Source of the DNA: Tetmemena sp. SeJ-2015
Taxonomy: Eukaryota; Ciliophora; Spirotrichea; Sporadotrichida; Oxytrichidae
NCBI GenBank assembly: GCA_027382625.1
Contig: JAJKFJ010021608.1
Location: forward strand, 124,001 to 188,000
DNA: 64,000 nt
Reading direction: 5' to 3'
The translations under genes and the position numbers were made by a program. Within the stretch, counting starts at the first letter, position 1. Each line of letters opens with the position of its first letter. Positions 1 to 11,959 of the stretch are shown one piece after another. The notes under the pieces were generated by a model, which saw nothing but the letters and a program-made list of their open reading frames with translations, was not told where the DNA came from and searched no databases.

Positions 1-167
1 CTCTAAAATAGAATCAGCGGTTTTTAATATGTTATAAGAAAAGTAATTTAAATAATTAATTACTTTGATTGATAATTTAAAAATGTGATGACAATTACTT
101 TTTGATTTAAATGAAAACAACCCAGGTCTATTAATAAGTTCAAAATAATAATTTATTCCTTGAGCAC

Positions 168-1301
168 ATGAGTGGAGCAATTAGTTAATACCATGAGCAC
201 TTGGTTGAGCAGTAGAGCATTTTCGATCCTCGCCAATTGATTCTTCAGAAGAAGGACAGATAGGTAGTGAATCAGAGGCTAAACTAGATCACAGACAACG
301 AAGTTACTCTGTTCTTCTTGATTCTGCTAGAATTAGTAGATAAATTGGACGAAAGGTTGTCACTCTTCATCATCAAATAAAATAGGTGTTGCAGTTAAAT
401 ATTTTATAATCAACTCTGCTCTGATGGAGAAGAACATCTCCAATTTCATTCTCTCCTCCAGAGGACAACTAGTTTTGAATGAGCGACTCAGTGACAGAGA
501 CTACCTCTACTATCTCATGTTCTAAAAGGCATCCCCAAAGATATCCCCTGACAGTCTCTACTCTGCAGCCACATATTCCCATTTTACAGTCTTTCTATTA
601 TTGAATATAAACTTGCAGTTTGCTAATAGATAAGCAACTAGGTTGTGCAAAAGATGATGGTGGGTGAGTTCTTTAACAAACTCATAAATTGCAAAGATTC
701 TCAACACCTCGTTTTCTCAAAGTACTTTTTCACCCAAGAATTAGTGGAGAGAGGACTTGATTATTTAGCAGAGGCTGTCCTCCAACACTTAGATTAGCCA
801 GGTCGTAAATTTACAAAGACCTCCTTTGAAATCAAGAGCAATTCTCACATTTAATTCTCCAATATTTCTACATCATTCAAATGAGTGATTGTACAAGACT
901 ACTAACCACTGCGCACATTGTGGCTTAACTGTAAATAAAAATAAATGAGTTAGATAGCTTAACTTTATGATCGTCAAACTGAGATTTGCAGATATCTGTG
1001 GTTCCTACAGAAGGAATTGGAAAGGAGAATCCAGATTCAATATGGGTCGGATTCAACAGCAGACGCATTCAAAACTCTACTAGAACTCAAAGAATTTGTT
1101 CTGCTCCTTCTCTTTTAAAATGCAAAGAAGGATACAATGAGATAATAATACTACTGTTTAAAAGGGTTTAAATTCAAAATTAATTTGGCTCACTAGGATG
1201 ATGCTTCATATAGAATTAATTCACTGCATTAAATGCATTTTAAGTGCTTGCTAGATATATCTCAATAAAAAATTTTACAAAAATAGAAATGCTCATTTTG
1301 A
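168..1301 (+). CDS. Hypothetical helical protein, in several frame blocks
   Basis: I do not recognise the family. With TAA/TAG read as Gln, an ATG at 168 opens a frame rich in Leu, Glu and Gln up to about 390. Coding-like blocks continue in shifted frames at about 420-655, 655-880 and 985-1299, ending at TGA 1299-1301. A GTAAAT...TTGCAG stretch around 930-987 could be an intron. The frame changes may be small IESs or single-base assembly errors; I could not fix the pointers. The last block is a Leu/Lys/Glu-rich helix (LQKELERRIQ). The 3' end runs into the end of the minus-strand gene at 1262, so the two are convergent. The start and the overall extent are reasonable; the exact joins are not. 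Confidence 0.4.
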
Positions 1302-2623
1302 GGATATTAAATTAATTTATATCTGACTCCCATTTTAACTGATTAAATCTCTGCTTGAACATTGTTAAGATGCCTCTGGAAGCTTTCCTTCTCCTCAACC
1401 AATTCCTAGAACACAGGATTAGCCTTCTATAGTCTCTCCATAGTAACAAATTCATCATTATCCTCTAGGAACTGATTTATTTAAGATATTAAATCTTCCT
1501 AGCCTATTAAAGTAATTTACTCAATAATTATTATGGAATATTGACTTTTGGTTAAGGCTGATGATGAACTTCTGTTTTAAAATTTGAATCTAGCTGTCAA
1601 TGTCCTCAATATCATTTTCAGTTGAGATAACTACAGCTTAGTTCTCTTCTATAAAGTCATCTGACTCACTAAGTATATGTGAAAGCAGTTTTGAGTCACT
1701 CTCAAACAAATCCAGCACAGACTTCTAAGGATGAGTCTAGATCAATCTCAAAATCTGTGGATACAACTTGTAATGAGAGAGGTAGCACTCGATAATTGAT
1801 TATAAAAGGATAAGGAATTATTTTAAGATGATTAAGTGAGCCCTTTTTTAACTAGCTCCTATTCCATAGAGAGAGGCAGAACTGCAAAAAGAGCGATTAA
1901 GTTTTCAGAAAGCTAGATTAATTGATGCAGATTCACAGTGAAACAGTAAGAATCGTACTCCACTTTGTAAGTTGCTAATTTTAGATGGTTCTCTCTTTAA
2001 ATTTTAATAAGCTTTTAATTATAAAAATCACTCTTGAAACTTCATCTTAATGAGAGTTTGATATCTCTTTGACATTGAATAAGCTATTTGGAATAGCAAT
2101 GGGGTCCTCCTCTCTCAGTGTTGGATGCTTCTTCTTGTAATCATTTATGACGAGGTGAGCAATTGGATATCCCACATCTAGTTCGAAGGCCTTTGATAGG
2201 TTTATTGCCAGTTCATACTTCTCTAATTCTACTAAGATCCTCATTAGCTAGTCTTCATCTCTCGAGTTGAATAGCTGACAAGTTTTGATCCTTGCCTCGT
2301 TCAAGTAGATTATAAAAATTTAACATCAAAATTTCCTTGAGGATATCATTAGTATTAACTAGCTTCACTTAACCATAATAATTTAAACTAATCCCATAAA
2401 TGAACCCTTGTTAAATCTCAGGCTCTTCTATTTCTGAGTGTCGAAGAATTGCAAAACTCCAAAGCCTTCTCTGATAACGAATTCCTCTGAATCTTAAAAG
2501 CTAAGTCCTCTCATTTCATCAGTCTTGCGTTTCTCTAAAGTTAAGTTTAAGAATTTGAAATGGCTGCTACTTACTTGAATCAATTGCAGTATCTTGCACA
2601 AGTGTCGAGTCTGTGATGAACAT
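1262..2623 (-). CDS. Hypothetical alpha-helical-repeat protein
   Basis: Read on the minus strand from ATG 2621-2623 to TGA 1262-1264. The N-terminal part is interrupted by a clean 40-nt intron (2535-2574) that restores one frame. The middle part (about 2047-2244) reads ILVELEKYELAINLSKAFEL, a helix-turn-helix pattern typical of alpha-solenoid proteins such as scaffold nucleoporins or vesicle-coat proteins, but this is not enough to name one. The C-terminal 80 or so residues are a charged, coiled-coil-like helix. Frame changes near 1750, 1960 and 2360 need short IESs or assembly indels. It converges with the gene upstream. The role is unknown; a scaffold function is only a guess from the helical pattern. 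Confidence 0.45.
2535..2574 (-). other. Spliceosomal intron, 40 nt
   Basis: On the minus strand the segment begins GTAAGT and ends CTTTAG. Removing it joins ...GAT TCA A to AG AAA CGC... and keeps the frame open into the next block, whereas reading through does not fit. There is no direct repeat at its ends, so it is an intron rather than an IES. Confidence 0.7.
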
Positions 2624-2874
2624 ATGTTCTCCCAGAATAGAAGCATTTTAAAAGCTAATATTTACATTGTCTCAGAGGTAAAATAGGGTTTAAATTTAGT
2701 GAGAAATGGACCCAATTGATATTTAGAAGTTAATTTAGCGAATAAATTGGATTGCTACTTTCCACCATTCCTCAATTTAACAGTGTTTGAGTTTATTGTT
2801 TAAATAATTATTAAGAAAATAATACTCAAAACCTTCTACCAATTATTATGGTTGATAATATTCTCAAATCAAAT

Positions 2875-4322
2875 ATGTAAAATCATTTTCTCATTATCTA
2901 AATTTGTATACATATTGCAAAAAAAGTATTTGAATTAGAGAATAGAATCTTAACTGACCCTGAGCTTTACCGTGACGACTTGGCTGAGGAGCTGCAATCT
3001 CTGCGCTAGAATTCGCTTAAGATAAAGTTCCTCGAGCAAGAAAACGCTAATGTAAGGCAGCGCTTGCAGGATAGAGAGAAAACTGTGAAAATAAACAAGG
3101 AGATCATTGGTGCACTAGTCGATGCTACTCTCAACTAAGAGTACAAGACTTGCTTTGAGCTGTTCTAATAAGAAATCAAGAACCTTCTCACGCAACATGA
3201 AAAGCAGCAACAAACTATCGAGGCACTCAGTGCTCAGATACTGATAAGTGAGCAGATCAAAGAAGAGTGTTCATATCTTTATTATTTGAAAGTCTTATTG
3301 TTTGAGTGTCTAAACAGAGAAACTGACAGCAACAGGCTAATGGAGGGACAACTAAATGAGCTCAAAGACACACTTGAGCGCAAAGAATATTCACTCCAAG
3401 TTGCTGAGAAGCGCATAAAGGAGTATGAGTACTTGCTCTAGGAGATCGCAGTTTATGACGACTACGTTAAGTCTAAACTAGAGGAGCTTAACATCCAAGA
3501 TCAGACTTCAAGCAATCAGGAATTGAAGATTTCCAACGTAGTTTTCAAAACAAGAAACTTCAACTCCAATTAGATGTGGCCAATATGGAAATCCAAAATC
3601 TCAGATAACTACTTGAGGCCATGAGTGATCTACACCAAAACCTGAGGTCAGATGCATCCACTACTGATATTTAAATTCTCAATCAGCTAATAAATAAGCG
3701 CCCAGGTTAATAAGCATCATTAAGTTGCTTATTAATTTAATCGCATATAAGCTTAAATGGCTATGCCAAATCCTAATTAAGGCACAAACGATTTGGCTTC
3801 AGTGAAACTGTTCAAGCGAATGACGACCATGAAGAAAGAAAACAATGACATGATAAGGGAAAACAGACAACTCAGAGATAAGCTTAGACGATCTGTACTT
3901 CCTTAATCAGAAACTTGACGAAGCACTCAGAAATGCAAACGAAAGAATCAAATAGTTCGATAATAATCAGGGAAGTTTAATATCAATATACTTAATTATA
4001 GATATGGAAATACTTAGTACTTTGGAATGGGAGCAGCAAATGGTGTTGGTGAGAGCACAAATGTCGGCGAGGATACAACTTTCAATAATAACGGCCAGAA
4101 CTTTGGTATATATTTATTCCATATAAATTTGAGAACAATGCCTATGAAATTAAATAGAAGCCAAAGCCTAAGCGCAGGATTTCCTTCGACGCAAAATTCC
4201 TTGCTCAAGCCAGTCCATCTTAAGTACAGAGTTTTAAAGCTTCCCTAATTGAAGGCAAGCTAGAGCAGGCTTCTATTTTATTTGACGAGAGTTTCCAAGA
4301 TATTGAAAATCAGCATTATTGA
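2875..4322 (+). CDS. Coiled-coil protein
   Basis: A long plus-strand frame runs from about 2875 (ATG TAA AAT, upstream ATG in frame) through more than 200 codons of heptad-like Glu/Leu/Lys/Gln sequence, with many TAA/TAG codons read as Gln. Around 3525 a one-base shift is needed (assembly indel likely), after which the coil continues to about 3700. An AT-rich interruption near 3700-3770 is followed by a second charged helix (3780-3990) and a Gly/Asn-rich stretch. A 26-bp IES (4106-4131) then joins to the C-terminal tail, which ends in TGA 4320-4322. A structural or cytoskeletal role is likely for such a coil, but no family is recognised. The exact start is uncertain. Confidence 0.55.
4106..4131 (+). 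other. IES, pointer TTTG
   Basis: TTTG at 4102-4105 is repeated at 4128-4131. Removing one copy plus the 22-bp AT-rich interior joins CAG AAC TTT to GAG AAC AAT in frame and leads straight into the C-terminal block ending at TGA 4320. Confidence 0.65.
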
Positions 4323-4638
4323 AAATTGTAACAAATTAAACCCAAACAGGGATGACTTGGGATCAATTAATTAATTGGCTTAAATTATGGTAAAATATAT
4401 TTGAATACTTGAATGGCTACTATCTAATAAGTCACAAATTGATTCTATTAAGAGGAATAATTGATCTAGTAGCTAGTTATATAGTAAATTATATATGAGG
4501 CGTGAAGCTGCTTGAAGCAAATGCCCTAGAAAGACCTAAGTTATTTAAATTTAAAAGATTCTTGCTTAATGCGCCTTTTTATTAATTTTTCATCTTGCCT
4601 TAATTATTATTTTTGGCTTCTATTTCTTTATATAAGTG

Positions 4639-6265
4639 ATGCAACAGAAAATGTAGAAGCAACTTGAAGTTTGTAAGGATAAAAATACTCACATTGACTA
4701 TTCTTAATTAACTGTTGATTATAGGTGCCGAGAACTTCCAAATTTTGAATAAGAGATTTGCGTAGAGGGTGATAGTAGCGGCTCAACTAAATTAGTTGCA
4801 GCAAGAACAGTTGAAAGCTAATGAGGATATAAAATACTCTCTCGAGAATACACAGTCCATTCAAAATGATCATAAATTTGTAAAAATCTGCTTTTAAATG
4901 ACACTTCTCCATTTACGAGACGCAAAAGCTCTCTGGGTAGTAAAGAAAGAAGAAGGGTGGTCGACTATAGCAGATAAAATTCTAGAAGTCCATAAAATAA
5001 AGTTAGCTAGGAATAGTAAACTTCTTTTCACATTAATCCTGAAGCAAAAGGATAACCCAACAAAAATAAAATAGAAGCATCAAATCTGCCTACTGCAAAA
5101 GCAACAAATCGATGTTTTTAAGATTAATTAAAAAATTTGAAATCACTAAGTATACTAAAATTAGTCGCAATTAAAATAGAAGACAAACAAGAAAAGATCA
5201 AGTGCTGATTCTCCTCTATTTTTGCTTATTTTGTCCTTAAACATCAAACCAGAAACAGCAGATGATTTCTTAATGTTTTTTTATGTGATGAGTATGGCAG
5301 GATGGAGCCACACAGACACTGTTAAAAAGATTAGCAATAGCAAAGACTAATATCTGAGATTGAGATGTGCAGTAAAAATTGAAAGAAATTGTGGATGGAG
5401 GGACTTTCGCAGATTGCATAATTCAACTTACACAAAGTGATGATCAGCCAGATGATGAGGTTTACAAATATTAAAACGAGATAAAATATTATGTTTGAGG
5501 AGCTTGAGAATGGGTTCCCTGATCAAGTCTAAAACAGCTAAAAGGTTATATTCTCTCACAGAAAAGGCCTAGACACATCTAATCCCATAACTCATCCCAT
5601 TTATCTCATAACAAGAAATCTAGAATACTTATAATTTGTAATTTATAAAATCTAGCAGGAGCAGACCCGAGGTCTGAATAAACTCTTGAATTAGAAACTC
5701 CATTGCAAAACTACTAGAGTAACTCTTAAACAATTGATGAAGTCACTACTTAGAGATAACAGATCACTTACTCCCAATACTTACTTCAAACGAGGATGAA
5801 TTAAGAATAACATTCCAATAATATTAAGTTCTTCATTTAACATAAGGAGATAATTTAGTAGATTCTCTGATGATGATGTCACCAGATGTACATCTAGAAT
5901 ATCTAAATTAGAATTAAAGTATAAGTCTCAATCCAAAAGAGAGCAATTTGAAAGCTACCCAAAGCAAGAGGTATATCCATAGAATTAGAACTCTGTTGAT
6001 GATAAAAGAAACTAAGGATTAGCATTAAACTCAGAGTCTCTTGAAATAGGGTCTATCAATTTGTCCAAATTTGACTCTGTTCCCTTAAAAGCTGAAAATT
6101 ATATGAATGAACTTTCAGCTCAAGAATCATTAGCCCTAAATCCTATTTCTGAGGAGCTTCAGCAATATCTTAATCAACAAAAGAGTTTAAATATGCTTGT
6201 CAATAACTACGATTATAGTATAAATCAGAATGAAATGTAGATTATAAATTAGCAATTTTAATGCT
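4639..6265 (+). CDS. Hypothetical Ser/Gln/Asn-rich protein
   Basis: No family is recognised. From an ATG at 4639 the plus strand has a short coil (about 4745-4880), a basic Ser/Arg-rich region (TRRKSSLGSKERRRV at about 4915), then several blocks up to 6265 rich in Ser, Asn, Leu and Gln, in three frames. Joins are needed near 4890, 5195, 5385 and 5800. Two of these lie at A-runs and could be assembly indels. The 3' end is not defined: no TGA follows soon in the last frame, so the last block probably ends at an unrecognised MDS boundary. It could be more than one gene. Confidence 0.35.
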
Positions 6266-6649
6266 CTTTCAAATTTGGGAATTTTATTACCAATATAATT
6301 TACACTTATCGAAAGACCTTACTATTTGAGATAATATTTTAATACTTATTTGCCCTTCACCTGAAACAAAACTAATTTAAGTTTTTAAGCATTTTTAACA
6401 AACTATAATTTAGAAACCATAAAATTGTAATACAAAACTTTCACAATTTTGACTAGTCGAGGCTTTGCAGTTCAAATCTGGTTTACTCGGATTGTTAATT
6501 GTTAAGCTTTGTATAAAAATCAATTAAAAGAAGTTTAATATTAGAATTTATATTGAAGATATAATATTGCTGCATTACTAATTTTTTTAGATCAATTATG
6601 GAAAATAATTAAGATAAATTTCGAGATATAACTTATATATAATTATACT

Positions 6650-7300
6650 AAATATCCAAAGCCCCGAAACTTTTTTAATTCAGACGTATTGCTTTCGCAG
6701 CTTAAGAATAGAAATATTTCATCAAACAGATTCTTAGAGCTGAAATCGCAGGCTATTCTCCATTCTCTTCGTTAAAATATGTCTTATTTTTCGTTAAGTC
6801 TTAACATTCAATATCTAACTGGTTTTTCACAAGCTACAGTCAAAAGTTTGGATGCATATATATTACTTGTTCAGCATATGCTAATTTTTCGTTTGAGTCT
6901 TTAAATGATAGAAAAAGTACTTAAGCTAGATTAAACCCTGACTATTATTTAGCACTTAAGAGGATCAATGTTTTCAATTTCTTAAATTTTTCCTTCATTC
7001 AAGTATATTTATGAATTATTGCCGTAACTATCTGAAGCTCTATTCGTTTGTCTTGCATCTCCTTATCAGTTCGTACATTGCGCAAGAGTCTATTAGACAA
7101 GGTCCTCAAAGAGAATTGGCGAGTATGGAACATTAAAAACAGGAGTGATGTTCAACTCAGCGTACGTGAGGAATGTCAACTAGTAGAACGATCTCACCGT
7201 CTGTGATCTTCTCTCTGAGCTTCTTAAGGAACGCAACATACTGCTCTCGCTTGATAGAGCGAGGATGAAGGACATAAGCTTCTAAGAGTCAAAATTAAAC
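6650..7300. other. Coding-like region, strand unresolved
   Basis: On the plus strand one frame is open without TGA for about 205 codons (6677-7291), ending at TGA near 7290. On the minus strand the part 7004-7291 also reads as convincing protein in two or three pieces (for example LKKLREKITDGEIVLLVD) ending at a TGA near 7005, but this needs one-base shifts. GC content is higher in 7060-7290 than in the flanks, which supports real coding there. I cannot decide the strand from composition alone. Confidence 0.35.
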
Positions 7301-7779
7301 TGAAATTCTGTAACAGTAGAGTAAATTTAAGTCTATATTTGTATTGTTTCAGATCAGCGCAAAATAATTAGAAATGTATTATTCAAATTAGGAAAGTTTA
7401 AGGGATATATATTAATACGCCCATAAAATTTTCCCCAACTTTTTAGTTTAATTTCACATTCATTCTGATTAAACATTCTTCAATAGTAAGATTAAAATAA
7501 AAAGGTAAAGGATTCTTAAAGGAACACCTAAGATTAGATTAATAAAAAACTAATGCATAAAAGGTATCTTTTGAAGGTTACGATTGAGTATTATATTAAT
7601 AAAGAAGTTAGGGCTTTGTGAATTTATAATTAGATATTACTTTTAAACGAAGAAAGGATATCCTATGTTGCAGGTTTTAAAAGTAGGGAATATCAAGAGA
7701 CCTCACTGGAGAAATAGATTGTTTTAAACTATTGGAAGGTTTCTCTCAGTATGTGTAACATTTTACTTACAATTTTAAA

Positions 7780-8264
7780 TATAGAGAACTCAAAAGCTTC
7801 TCAAGCGGTCATCTTTACAGAGCTATTCTTCTAATTCAACCCTTAAATAAGAATAAAGCCACACAAATGAGTAAGTGTAGCAACTAAAGGTATAGGTAGT
7901 ACGAGTAATCTTAGACTATGGGCTTTTGAGTCTCAGCATAAAAGCATTCAGAAATTTCAGAAGAGATAAACTTTAACTTAAGACTCACTCATTCACAGTT
8001 TTGACTCCTCCATAAGAGAAGAAGGTTAGGAAAGTGAACACATACTGTGATTTAAAACACAAATCTTAGACAATCAATCACAGTAATATATCAATAACAA
8101 AACAAGTTTATCCTTAATTAAATAATTAGGAGCAAATATAAATAATACCAATGTAAGGTAAACGATTCTCAGATTTCAAGAAATTTCAAAAAATAAGAAA
8201 ATCCTAGATTACTACATGATTATAGATTTACTTACTCTTTAAATTCATTCACTTATCAATATTA
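7780..8264 (+). CDS. Gln/Ser-rich coding fragment
   Basis: The plus strand holds a Gln- and Ser-rich frame with many TAA/TAG codons. A one-base shift near 8050 restores the frame into a second block (ILDNQSQQYINNKTSLSLIK). No start codon or conserved domain is seen, and the ends are unclear. It sits just upstream of the next gene's start at 8292 and could be an MDS of an otherwise unplaced gene. Confidence 0.3.
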
Positions 8265-8291
8265 TATTTGAATAAATTAATTTAATATAAA

Positions 8292-10007
8292 ATGGTAAGC
8301 ATGAGCCAGAACTATTTATAATCTAAATTTAATTGTCTTTCTTTTTAATAAGAACTACAAAATGTTGAATGAATCTAGTAGCTACGTAGATCTATCAACC
8401 TTATGTCCAAAGTCTCTCATTCTATCCTGCACAGATAAGACTATCAAGCTAGCAAACTCATCTTCTTTCCATTCAAGCCTCTTGTCAAGATTAAACCCTC
8501 TTAACAAAAAGAGAGTCCTCGCAGTCAACTCAAGATTTATGGCAGTAGCATTATAGTGTGGGCAAGTCGAAGTGAGGGAGATAAGCAACATGGAAAATAG
8601 GTGCAAAATATAAACTTATCTCCCTATCAACTAATTCATTCAAGATATTTCACTCATAGATCCTATATATTAAATTTATTTCTTGTGTTATAAATTCCTC
8701 TTGGAAGTAATGAGAACTTGGATTAGGGATAAAAAGATGCAGGAACACTTTTTGTATTGACTAGCAGCTAGCAACTTCAAATTTACAAGCTGATCGAAAC
8801 TAACATCAGCGTAAAGGTACTTGATAGTAGCCACTTGCATCAAGGGAAATCAGCAGAATAGGAAGAGTCTAATATAGGTAGCATTATAATAGAGTTGGAT
8901 GAAGATTTCAATAGAATCGTAGTGGGAGCGAGTTTAAAAAATCCTTACAATCAAAGTGAAACACCCTTTAATCTAGTGGTTGTCTATTCTCATGAAACGA
9001 TGCGAGTAATGACTTTCTAAGGATTGAGTGGAGAATTATTGCTAAAAAATTCAGAGGAAGAGAATTCTATCAGAGTTTAGAAGAATCTAGAAATGAGATC
9101 TATGAAACTATGGAGCTTAAATATGATATTTGGCTCTCAAAGACCCTTACCTTAAATATAATAGGTATAAATTTCCCCCTGTGGTCTATTGTATGTTATG
9201 GACACTATTCCTATTTTTATTTAAGAGACATATTTTAATATAAGATTAGAATTAGCCGTAGAAAGTATATGGATAGAGCTTTATAAATGACTTAGGTAGT
9301 TCACTTATGTTTGATAAAAACCGCAGTTTTGAAAATGTTCAGGGTTATTCGAAGAACTCCTAGCCTTTGCTCTCACCTGGATATTTTAAAGACTAGCTTC
9401 AATATTTTAATGCAGGCATCTATATTTTATTATAACTCTAAGAAACAAATACTGCTCAGAGAAATGCACACTCATTTTTGTAAACTTTATTTTATGCACC
9501 AAGTCAGAGCTAAACACAAATTTCGCATTTGAACAACAACCCTCACCACTCTAATTATTTTCACTTTCTTTAAACTTAAGTGATTTTCTCTAGTCTGAAA
9601 TAAAATCTGTCTTCTGAGATAAGTATTCAAGCAAATTCAAATGCTCATCGCTAGCCAAAAGTAAACATCTTATTAAAAAATTAATAAGTGATAAATTTAT
9701 TTACATCCACTACATCAACAGCTAAAGCAGAGAGCGTTTGAAAGTTCAACTTGAAAACGCATAAATTATGCCACATGAGGAAAGCCAGTTTTATATCTTG
9801 CAAAACGATATGCTTGGTATGGAGGGAGCGGCTCTCACTTCGTTCCAAAACATGAGAGCTTAGTATAATTCTTAGAATGCAGAGTAAGCAGACAAATCAA
9901 AAATAAAAGGAGATGCATAGAGAGTTAGACAAGGCAAAATTCACAATTACAATGTTGCAACACTAGCACCAAAAGATAATTTTTAATTTTACAAAAAGAG
10001 TTCATGA
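8292..10007 (+). CDS. Beta-propeller (WD40-like) protein with Gln/Asn-rich tail
   Basis: ATG 8292-8294 is followed at once by a 58-nt GT-AG intron. The coding part then gives beta-rich, propeller-like sequence (blade-like segments such as SRFMAVALQCGQVEVREISN and AGTLFVLTSSQ). A 35-bp IES with pointer TCCT (8665-8699) must be removed for the join. A shorter interruption lies near 9160-9170, and the frame changes again near 9270-9310. The C-terminal half is Gln/Asn/Ser-rich and ends with TGA 10005-10007. Blade-like repeats without a clear WD signature leave the family open. A scaffold role is an inference. Confidence 0.55.
8295..8352 (+). other. Intron directly after the start codon
   Basis: GTAAGC...AATAAG, 58 nt. 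It starts immediately after ATG, and the next exon continues in phase 0 (AAC TAC AAA ATG). The same arrangement (ATG then GTAAGT) occurs at 17875-17883. Confidence 0.5.
8665..8699 (+). other. IES, pointer TCCT
   Basis: TCCT at 8661-8664 and 8696-8699 flanks an AT-rich interior. Removal joins ATA GAT CCT to CTT GGA AGT in frame; reading through it does not. Confidence 0.65.
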
Positions 10008-10275
10008 TGAATAGCTAAAGTCCTTCTAAAATTAATAAGGATGTCAGAGTAAAAAAGAACAATTATTTTTTCAATCTTGCTGCTAAGAGGCTGCTTATGG
10101 GTAAATTTAGCTAAATTAGCCAAAGATTAAATAAGAGAGGATTTTTCGATTCAACTTAGTTGAGACTGTTTATTCTGAAATGTAGACATGATAGCGTATA
10201 ATCTCGCTATTATTTGACTGAGGTTCATCCCACTCAATTACTACCATGTCTGAATCTAAATAGCAGCATCTCACT

Positions 10276-11693
10276 TCATTCAATAAAAAATTAAATCTCA
10301 AAAAATGGAAGTTGCTCTAAGATAAAATTATAATTGATGGCATCAGGTCTATCTCTGAAGTCTTTGAGTTTAGTACTTTCGAGTTTTTGATAATATTCCT
10401 TGCTCTTGAGATACTCCTCTTGCTTCTTCTTTCTAATTCTTTCCTGCCTTTCTCTGTACTCTTGCTTTTCCTCCTCTGTCATCTTTTGAAATTCCTCATC
10501 TTGCATCTCTTACATTAGTCTGCGCTCTTCTTCTTCAGAATCGTTTTCATCATCACCCACAAGTCTATTAAGAGTCAGTCTTTCATCCTAAGTCTGGTTA
10601 GCAGAGCTTGAATGTGGAGTATCCAAGTTACCAACGTATTCTATTACCTGTGGCTTTAACTTTCTTTTAGCTACACCTTGCTCAGGATAATTTTAACTTT
10701 AAGAAAAATACAAATTAATTTGGATTAATCGAAGTTGTTTTCTCTTCTTCTTGAGTTTCTGTCTTTGTTTTTGACCTCTCACTTTCGAACTTTTAATGTT
10801 TCTCAGCGATTTTGCGGAAGTTTTCTTTGATCGTATCTAACTGTTTTTAGAGTAAAGGGATTCTATCTTTGTAATCGCCTTCATAGGGCTTTATATAAGC
10901 AGGGTCTTCTTGGCCTAGTCTCTCAAAGTATAGTTGCCTGAGCATCTTATCTCGAGAATTCGTTGCATTCTCATCAGGGGCTGTGTTAAACTTGAACTCC
11001 TTGTACTTTATCCTTATCTATATTATGAAGAGTAAAAATCTTAAATTATAATGGGATGGTATCCTTATCTTGTCCATCTCTTTATTCAATCTAATGGCTT
11101 CTTTTTCTTAAGCTTCCTTGAAAAGCTCCCTTGGGAACACGAATATTCTCCTATTAGCTTTGTCACCCTTGGAGAGAGCTGCGATCCCTAAAAAGTCTGC
11201 TATGCTATGAATTATTGTTCTACCCAGAGGATTGATGATTGTGGGAAACTCAAGCGCTCTGTTCTAAAGATGCTGAATACTCTAAAGATACTGAATAACT
11301 ATGGTTCCTGCAAAGAATTTGCAATCAATTCTAAATACTTATTCATAAAGAACTTAAACTCATCTTAGTTTTCCTTATTGACATCAGAAATACCTTTGAA
11401 GGTTTCTGGCTTCTCTGAAATCTTGTGATTGTTAGGATCTTCTAAAGACTTTTCATCATCTATCTTGTACTGCTCTTTCAGCTGATCTGAAGTCTTCATG
11501 CCACTTATCATGAGGGCTTGATCATACACCTTGTGAGCCTCTGAGGCTGAATGCGCTATTATTACTGGCGACTAAGATTAAATTTTATTCAACTCTTCTG
11601 CAATCAATGCCTCGTTCCTCTCTGGGTTACAAATAAAAAATTTTCTTTTTAAGAAGAGTTATCTTGCTACTTAATTTCTTCGTTCGATGACAT
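10276..11693 (-). CDS. R3H-domain protein
   Basis: Minus-strand gene from ATG 11691-11693 to TGA 10276-10278, about 450 residues. After an acidic, polar N-terminal region, residues at about 140-200 read LEFPTIINPLGRTIIHSIAD and then a basic segment. This carries the R-x3-H core (RTIIH) of the R3H single-strand nucleic-acid-binding fold. The rest is helical and highly charged, ending in a Glu/Arg/Lys-rich segment (EEFQKMTEEEKQEYRERQER) and a short hydrophobic tail. R3H plus a charged tail suggests an RNA-binding protein, as in the R3HDM/SUZ-type families; no SUZ motif was confirmed. One-base shifts near 11630 and 11270, and an interruption near 10690-10720, are needed. The A-run context points to assembly error for the first two. 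Confidence 0.65.
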
Positions 11694-11959
11694 CTAGTTC
11701 TAATTTTAAGAGGGATCCTCGTTTCTGAAGTTTTGTTGCATTTTATCTTACAAATTCAATTTAATAATTACTTTATTTAGTATTGCTGAGCACAAACTTA
11801 TTTTTTAAATTGGCCATCTTCTTCAGTATTTTTTAGAAGTTGCACATATAACATCAATTCTAATAGTTTGAATTGTTCAAAAGAAGTTTACGCAAAAAAA
11901 TCAATGAACCTCAAATTATCCTTTAAATTATCTTGGTTAAAGTATTTATTAAAGCTAAG

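Noticed and set aside
6455..6505. tRNA-like 3' half (GTTCAAATC loop followed by GGTTTACTCGGA)
   Set aside because: No matching acceptor, D or anticodon arm upstream, and the T stem has mismatches.
8382..8606. Minus-strand frame opposite the propeller-like gene
   Set aside because: It stays open only because TGA is rare; the plus strand continues across an IES into a longer coherent protein.
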